Source: Pseudomonas siliginis
GTDB lineage: Bacteria; Pseudomonadota; Gammaproteobacteria; Pseudomonadales; Pseudomonadaceae
Direction of reading: 5' to 3'
Assembly: GCF_019145195.1 (NCBI RefSeq)
Contig: NZ_JAHSTW010000003.1
Span: 310,001 to 374,000 of the forward strand
Length of the DNA: 64,000 nucleotides
Below, one piece after another: positions 59,028 to 64,000 of the stretch (positions are counted from its first letter, which is position 1; each line of letters begins with the position of its first letter). The notes under the pieces were generated by a model, which was given only the letters and a program-made list of their open reading frames with translations, did not search any database and was not told the origin of the DNA. The translations under genes were made by a program, and so were the position numbers.

Positions 59028-60092
59028 ATGAAAACACTGGCCAAACTCCCCGTCACCATCGTCACCGGTTTCCTCGGTTCGGGCAAAACCACGCTGCTGC
59101 GGCACATGCTCGACAACGCTCAGGGCCGGCGCATCGCGGTGATCGTCAATGAGTTTGGCGAGCTGGGCATCGACGGTGAAATCCTCAAGCAATGCACCAT
59201 CGGCTGCACCGAAGAAGAGGCCAGCGGCCGCGTTTATGAGCTGGCCAACGGCTGCCTGTGCTGCACCGTGCAGGAAGAATTCTTCCCGGTGATGCGCGAG
59301 CTGGTCGCCCGTCGCGGCGATCTCGACCACATCCTTATTGAAACCTCGGGCCTGGCCCTGCCAAAACCGCTGGTGCAAGCCTTCCAGTGGCCGGAAATTC
59401 GCAGCGCCTGCACCGTCGATGCAGTCATTACCGTGGTCGACAGCCCGGCCGTCGCTGCTGGCACCTTCGCCGCGTTCCCGGATCAGGTCGATGCCCAGCG
59501 CAAACTCGATCCGAACCTTGATCACGAGTCGCCGCTGCATGAACTGTTCGCCGATCAACTGGCCAGCGCTGACCTGGTGATCCTCAACAAAGCCGACCAG
59601 ACCAGCCCGCAAGACCTGGCTCGCGTACGCGCTGAAGTAGCCGAAGAGCTGCCGCCAGCGGTAAAAATCGTCGAAGCCAGCAATGGCCGCCTGCCGCTCG
59701 ACGTGCTGATCGGTCTCGGTGCCGGCTCTGAAGAGCATATCGACAGCCGCCACAGCCACCACGATCACCACCATGACGGTGATGACGACGACCACGATCA
59801 CGACGCCTTCGATTCGATCTCCATCGAATTGCCGCAAGCCGACGAAAGCCTGCTGCTCGACGCGCTGACGCAATTGGTGGTGCAGCACGGCATCCTGCGG
59901 GTCAAAGGCTTCGCGGCCATCCCGAACAAGCCGATGCGCCTGTTGATCCAGGGCGTGGGCACGCGTTTCGACAAGCATTTCGACCGCCAGTGGGGTGCCG
60001 ACGAGGCGCGGGTGACACGTCTGGTGCTGATCGGTCAGGAGCTTGATGCGGCACAACTCGAAGCGCAATTGCGCGCTGCGCTCAGCGTTTAA
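59028..60092 (+). CDS. cobW: CobW, metal-binding GTPase of cobalamin synthesis
   Basis: A 354-residue G3E GTPase. Walker A is GFLGSGKTTL (residues 14-23), the metal site is CLCC in ELANGCLCCTV, and the GTP-specific NKAD motif lies in LVILNKADQTS. A His/Asp-rich loop (HSHHDHHHDGDDDDHDHD, about 240-258) is followed by a C-terminal CobW_C domain. It is a metallochaperone that supplies Co(II) to the cobaltochelatase encoded 3 bases downstream. ATG 59028 has an AAAGGG site; the longer frame has none. Confidence 0.94.
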   Translation: MKTLAKLPVTIVTGFLGSGKTTLLRHMLDNAQGRRIAVIVNEFGELGIDGEILKQCTIGCTEEEASGRVYELANGCLCCTVQEEFFPVMRELVARRGDLDHILIETSGLALPKPLVQAFQWPEIRSACTVDAVITVVDSPAVAAGTFAAFPDQVDAQRKLDPNLDHESPLHELFADQLASADLVILNKADQTSPQDLARVRAEVAEELPPAVKIVEASNGRLPLDVLIGLGAGSEEHIDSRHSHHDHHHDGDDDDHDHDAFDSISIELPQADESLLLDALTQLVVQHGILRVKGFAAIPNKPMRLLIQGVGTRFDKHFDRQWGADEARVTRLVLIGQELDAAQLEAQLRAALSV

Positions 60093-60095
60093 GCC

Positions 60096-63000
60096 ATGCA
60101 CCTGCTCAGGACCCAGCCCGGCGGATTCGTCTCGGATGACAACATTGCCGATCTCGGACAAACCCCCGCCGAGCTGGTGATCCTGTGCAGCGGCGATTCC
60201 AGCCTGGCGCTGCTCGCCGAGGCTGCGCAGCAACTGCCGGATGACTACCCGAGCTTGCGCCTGGCCAATCCGATGCAGGTGCAGAATCATGCCTCGGTCG
60301 ATCTGTATGTCGATGAAGTGCTGCGCCACGCCAAGGTCATTCTGATTTCGCTGCACGGCGGCATCGCCTATTGGCGCTACGGCGTCGAGCGGCTGGTCGA
60401 GCTGTCCGAACGCGGCGTGCAACTGATTCTGGTGCCCGGCGATGACCGTCCGGATCCCGAACTCAGCGACTTGAGCACGGTCAGCGCCGAAGTGCGCGAT
60501 CGACTCTGGCAATTTCTGCGTCAGGGCGGCATGGGCAATGCGCTGGATTTCTTCCGTTGCCTGGGCAACCAATGGTTCGCCCGCGATTACCCGTGGAGCG
60601 AGCCGCAAACCCTGCCGCGCACGGCGATTTATCACCCACAGAAAAACAGCGCTGCCCTGAGTGACTGGCAAGCCGAATGGCTGCCCGGTCAACCGGTGGC
60701 GGCGCTGTTGTTTTATCGCTCGCATTTGCAGGCGGCGAACACGGCGTTCATCGATGTGTTCTGTCAGCGTTTGCAGGCAGCCGGACTCAATCCGCTGCCG
60801 ATCGCGGTGGCCAGTCTGAAAGAACCCGGTTGCTTGTCGGTGGTCGAGGACTGGCTGGATGAAGTCGAGGCGGGGGTGATTCTCAACACCACCGGTTTTG
60901 CCCAATCGAGTCCCGAGGCGCCGCATCTGCGCCCGTTTCGCCGCAACATCCCGGTGATTCAAGCGATCTGCGCCCAGGACAATGAGCCCGGCTGGCGCGA
61001 CAGCGAACAGGGCCTCGGGCCGCGCGATCTGGCGATGCACATTGCTTTGCCGGAACTTGACGGACGCATCATCAGCCGACCGATCAGCTTCAAGGATCTG
61101 GCCTGGCGCAGCGAGCGCAGTCAGTCCGATGTGGTCTGCTATCGCGCCCAGCCCGAACGCATGGATTTCGTCGCCGAACTGGCGCGGCGTTGGGTTGCTT
61201 TGGCACGCGTGCCGAACGGCGAAAAACGTATCGCGCTGATCCTCGCCAACTACCCGACTCGCGACGGCCGCATCGGCAATGGCGTCGGCCTCGATACCCC
61301 GGCGGCGGCGCTGAACATCCTGCGCGCATTGCGAGCGGAGGGTTATCCGGTCATCGCTGAATTGCCCGATAGCGGCACCGAGCTGATCCAGCAATTGCTC
61401 GGTGGTGTCAGCAACGACCTCGACAGTCTCGACCTGCGCCCGTGCCAGCAAAGCCTGGCGATGGACGATTACCTGGCAATGTTCAATGCGCTGCCGCAGG
61501 CGAATCGCGCGGCGGTAGTCGAGCGTTGGGGATCGCCACACAATGATCCGATGTGCCGCGACGGTCGCCTGATGATCGCCGGTCTGCGTTTCGGTCTGAC
61601 CTTTGTCGGCATCCAGCCGGCCCGGGGTTATCAGGTCGATCCGAGCGCGGTGTATCACGACCCGGATCTGGTCCCGCCGCACGGTTATCTGGCGTTCTAT
61701 TTCTGGTTGCGCAACACCTACGGCGCTCACGGCGTGATCCATGTCGGCAAGCACGGCAATCTCGAATGGTTGCCAGGTAAAGGCGTCGGCCTTTCGGAGA
61801 ATTGCTGGCCTGACGCGCTGCTCGGGCCGCTGCCGAATATCTATCCGTTTATCGTCAACGATCCGGGCGAGGGCGCCCAGGCCAAGCGGCGCACGCAGGC
61901 GGTGATCATCGACCACCTGATGCCTCCGCTGACCCGCGCCGAAACCTACGGGCCGCTGCGCAATCTGGAGTTGCTGGCCGACGAATATTACGAGGCGCAA
62001 CTGCTCGATCCGCGCCGCGCCCGTGAGTTACAGCGCGACATTCTGCAGCTGGTGCGGGACACGCAAATCGACCGCGAATTGCAACTGGATGCCGCGCTGG
62101 ACAGCGATGCCGATGCGGCGATCTGGTTGCCGCGTCTGGACACTTATCTGTGCGATCTGAAGGAGTCGCAGATTCGCGATGGGTTGCACATTTTTGGTGA
62201 ATCGCCGAGCGGGCGCTTGCGTATCGACACCTTGCTGGCGTTGCTGCGCATCCCGCGCGGTGACGGCAAGGGTGCGCAGTCGAGTGTGTTGCGAGCACTG
62301 GCCAAAGCGTTTGAACTGGGTTTTGATCCGCTGGATTGCGCCTTGGCCGATCCGTGGAGCGGCCCGCGTCCGCCCGAGTTGCAGGCCATCAGCGAAGAAG
62401 TCTGGCGCACCGCCGGCGACACCCGCGAACGCCTCGAACTCTTCGCCGCAGACCTGATCTTCCAAACACTGAATGTCCCCTTTGGGAGCGAGCCTGCTCG
62501 CGAAAGCGGTGTGTCAGTAAAAGACCAGTTGTCTGACCCGACGCCTTCGCGAGCAGGCTCGCTCCCACACGGGCCGGGGTGGACTGAGGTTAATTCGATA
62601 CTCGAGCATCTGCGCGAAGTCGTCGCTCCGCGCCTCGACGCTTGTGGCCCGGCCGAAATGCGCGGTCTGCTCGACGCCCTCAGCGGTCGTTTCGTCCCCG
62701 CCGGCCCCAGCGGCGCGCCCAGCCGTGGCCGCCTCGACGTGTTGCCCACCGGGCGCAACTTTTACTCGGTCGACGTGCGCAATCTGCCCACGACTACCGC
62801 ATGGCGCATCGGATTCCAGTCGGCAACGCTGATTCTCGAACGACACTTGCAGGATCACGGCGATCACTTGCGCCACCTTGGCTTGTCCGTGTGGGGCACT
62901 GCAACCATGCGCACTGGCGGCGATGACATTGCTCAGGCCATGGCGCTGATGGGCGTGCGTCCGGTCTGGGCCACGGGCAGTCAGCGCGTGGATGATTTCG

Positions 63001-63944
63001 AGATTCTGCCGCTGAGTCTGCTCGATCGTCCGCGAGTCGACGTGACGCTGCGGGTGTCGGGGTTTTTCCGTGATGCGTTTGCCAACCTCATCCGCCTGTT
63101 CGACGCCGCTGTGCAAGCGGTGGCCGCGCTGGACGAGCCGGACGACTTGAATCCGCTGGCCGCTAAAGTGCGCGCCGAACGCCAGGCGCTGTTGCAGTCG
63201 GGCGTCGATGAAGACACCGCGCGGCGTCAAGCCGGGTGGCGCATCTTCGGCGCGAAACCGGGGGCGTATGGCGCCGGAGTGCAAGGCGCTATCGACGGAC
63301 GTCTATGGCAGTCGCGCGAAAATCTCGCTGAGGTCTACCTGAACTGGGGGGCCTATGCTTACGGCGGTGCCGACGAGGGCACGGCTGCCCGCGAGCAGTT
63401 CAGCCAGCGCCTAAGCCAGGTACAGGCAGTTCTGCAAAACCAGGACAACCGCGAGCATGACTTGCTCGATTCCAACGATTACTACCAGTTTCAGGGCGGC
63501 ATGCTCGCGGCGGTGGAGACGCTGCGTGGCGAAGCGGCGGCCAGCTATCACGGCGATCACAGCCAGCCGGATCTGCCGAAGATTCGTACCTTGAAGGAAG
63601 AACTCAATCGCGTGGTGCGCTCGCGCGCGGCGAATCCGAAGTGGATCGACGGAATCAAGCGTCACGGCTACAAAGGCGCGTTCGAACTGGCGGCGACGGT
63701 TGATAATCTGTTCGCTTTCGATGCGACCACGCAGTTGATCGATGACCATCAGTACGCGTTGCTGGCGGAGGCATATTTGCTCGATCCGGCGACCCGGGAC
63801 TTTGTTCGTGAGCACAATCCCCACGCGTTGCGCGACATGACCGAACGCATGCTCGAAGCGCAGCAGCGCGGGATGTGGCAGGAGCCTGGGGCTTATAAGG
63901 AAGCGCTTGAAAACCTCCTGCTGGACATTGAAGAAGACACCTGA
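60096..63944 (+). CDS. cobN: Cobaltochelatase large subunit CobN
   Basis: A 1282-residue CobN/Mg-chelatase-H-like protein (IQAICAQDNEPGWRDSEQG; HGVIHVGKHGNLEWLPGKGVGLS; TATMRTGGDDIAQAMALMG; YHGDHSQPDLPKIRTLKEEL, all family blocks in order). With CobS and CobT, or ChlI/ChlD-like partners, it inserts cobalt into hydrogenobyrinate diamide. Residues about 794-826 are encoded by a REP inverted pair, an in-frame insertion of roughly 33-38 residues at what looks like a linker. The frame stays open through it, so the protein is probably functional. The start ATG lies 3 bases after cobW. Confidence 0.95.
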   Translation: MHLLRTQPGGFVSDDNIADLGQTPAELVILCSGDSSLALLAEAAQQLPDDYPSLRLANPMQVQNHASVDLYVDEVLRHAKVILISLHGGIAYWRYGVERLVELSERGVQLILVPGDDRPDPELSDLSTVSAEVRDRLWQFLRQGGMGNALDFFRCLGNQWFARDYPWSEPQTLPRTAIYHPQKNSAALSDWQAEWLPGQPVAALLFYRSHLQAANTAFIDVFCQRLQAAGLNPLPIAVASLKEPGCLSVVEDWLDEVEAGVILNTTGFAQSSPEAPHLRPFRRNIPVIQAICAQDNEPGWRDSEQGLGPRDLAMHIALPELDGRIISRPISFKDLAWRSERSQSDVVCYRAQPERMDFVAELARRWVALARVPNGEKRIALILANYPTRDGRIGNGVGLDTPAAALNILRALRAEGYPVIAELPDSGTELIQQLLGGVSNDLDSLDLRPCQQSLAMDDYLAMFNALPQANRAAVVERWGSPHNDPMCRDGRLMIAGLRFGLTFVGIQPARGYQVDPSAVYHDPDLVPPHGYLAFYFWLRNTYGAHGVIHVGKHGNLEWLPGKGVGLSENCWPDALLGPLPNIYPFIVNDPGEGAQAKRRTQAVIIDHLMPPLTRAETYGPLRNLELLADEYYEAQLLDPRRARELQRDILQLVRDTQIDRELQLDAALDSDADAAIWLPRLDTYLCDLKESQIRDGLHIFGESPSGRLRIDTLLALLRIPRGDGKGAQSSVLRALAKAFELGFDPLDCALADPWSGPRPPELQAISEEVWRTAGDTRERLELFAADLIFQTLNVPFGSEPARESGVSVKDQLSDPTPSRAGSLPHGPGWTEVNSILEHLREVVAPRLDACGPAEMRGLLDALSGRFVPAGPSGAPSRGRLDVLPTGRNFYSVDVRNLPTTTAWRIGFQSATLILERHLQDHGDHLRHLGLSVWGTATMRTGGDDIAQAMALMGVRPVWATGSQRVDDFEILPLSLLDRPRVDVTLRVSGFFRDAFANLIRLFDAAVQAVAALDEPDDLNPLAAKVRAERQALLQSGVDEDTARRQAGWRIFGAKPGAYGAGVQGAIDGRLWQSRENLAEVYLNWGAYAYGGADEGTAAREQFSQRLSQVQAVLQNQDNREHDLLDSNDYYQFQGGMLAAVETLRGEAAASYHGDHSQPDLPKIRTLKEELNRVVRSRAANPKWIDGIKRHGYKGAFELAATVDNLFAFDATTQLIDDHQYALLAEAYLLDPATRDFVREHNPHALRDMTERMLEAQQRGMWQEPGAYKEALENLLLDIEEDT
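62478..62573. repeat. REP inverted pair inside the cobN coding sequence
   Basis: A full REP pair of the same type as the intergenic copies is read in frame as GSEPARESGVS ... PSRAGSLPHG. Its borders are tgtcccctttgg on the left and cacgggccgg on the right. No stop codon is created. Confidence 0.93.
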
Positions 63945-63956
63945 CAGAACGCGATC

Positions 63957-63987
63957 CCCTGTAGGAGTGAGCCTGCTCGCGATAGCG
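63957..63987. repeat. REP element, first half of a pair cut by window end
   Basis: cctgtaggagtgagcctgct followed by cgcgatagcg, a REP variant of the CTAC-edge type, lies 12 bases after the cobN stop. Any partner lies beyond the window. Confidence 0.8.
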
Positions 63988-64000
63988 ATAGTTCGGCAAA

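Noticed and set aside
58836..62000. 1054-residue open frame antisense to cobW and cobN
   Set aside because: It is a shadow frame caused by high GC at third positions. Its product is Arg/Gln/His-rich with no domain, it runs through the riboswitch, and the plus-strand genes have full family motifs.
60096..63944. cobN as a pseudogene because of the REP insertion
   Set aside because: The frame remains open across the insertion and all family blocks on both sides are intact.

Overview
The window is 64 kb of a high-GC gammaproteobacterial chromosome. It almost certainly comes from a Pseudomonas of the fluorescens group. The evidence is the dense scatter of Pseudomonas-type REP palindromes (core GCGAGCCTGCTCGC, usually as inverted pairs), the lexA2-imuA-imuB-dnaE2 cassette, cti, the cobalamin genes cobM/cobE/cbtAB/cobW/cobN, and a giant NEL-type leucine-rich-repeat protein. 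No rRNA, tRNA or CRISPR array was recognised.

Layout. 1-2.6 kb: end of a DUF72 gene, a Dyp-type peroxidase and a Gfo/Idh/MocA oxidoreductase. 2.75-10.2 kb: a tightly packed operon with a GntR/UTRA regulator, an adenylylsulfate-reductase-like flavoprotein and its 2x[4Fe-4S] ferredoxin, an ABC importer (binding protein with an extra C-terminal domain, permease, ATPase), a HEAT-repeat protein and a DUF971 protein. Its substrate is not evident; this is the best candidate for an undescribed metabolic system. 10.3-16.1 kb: the SOS mutasome lexA2-imuA-imuB-dnaE2 with an operator on its start codon. 16.08-17.85 kb: a 134-bp-period tandem REP array whose last unit is split by a complete IS110-family element. 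The 5' noncoding end of that element can be folded by eye into a bridge RNA with target and donor guides matching the actual junctions.

18.0-29.2 kb: signalling and repair, with an FCD-type GntR regulator, a PAS hybrid histidine kinase and a UvrA2-like ATPase. On the minus strand there is an RsbR-RsbS-RsbT-phosphatase stressosome-like operon that runs into a histidine kinase and a two-receiver hybrid kinase. 29.4-31 kb: small hydrophilic proteins and a DUF4142 protein. 31-41 kb: an SMP-30-like protein, a hydroxylase/SRPBCC fusion, a LysR regulator, a RES-Xre toxin-antitoxin pair, an SCP2 protein, a phosphatase, SohB, DUF934 and the sulfite reductase CysI, and small membrane proteins. 41-48.5 kb: one 2453-residue LRR/NEL ubiquitin-ligase-type protein. 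48.5-55.4 kb: metH, cti and nfuA. 55.5-64 kb: cobalamin and cobalt genes in two divergent operons (cbtB-cbtA-cobE-cobM on minus, cobW-cobN on plus), each behind its own cobalamin riboswitch. cobN carries an in-frame REP pair.

Themes. Cobalamin supply (cob genes, riboswitches) sits next to the B12-dependent methionine synthase. Iron-sulfur and sulfur redox proteins recur (AprAB-like pair, CysI, NfuA). REP elements shape the region: they flank many genes, form a tandem array, serve as the IS110 target and have entered a coding sequence. All assignments are from reading the translations and motifs; no database search was run.
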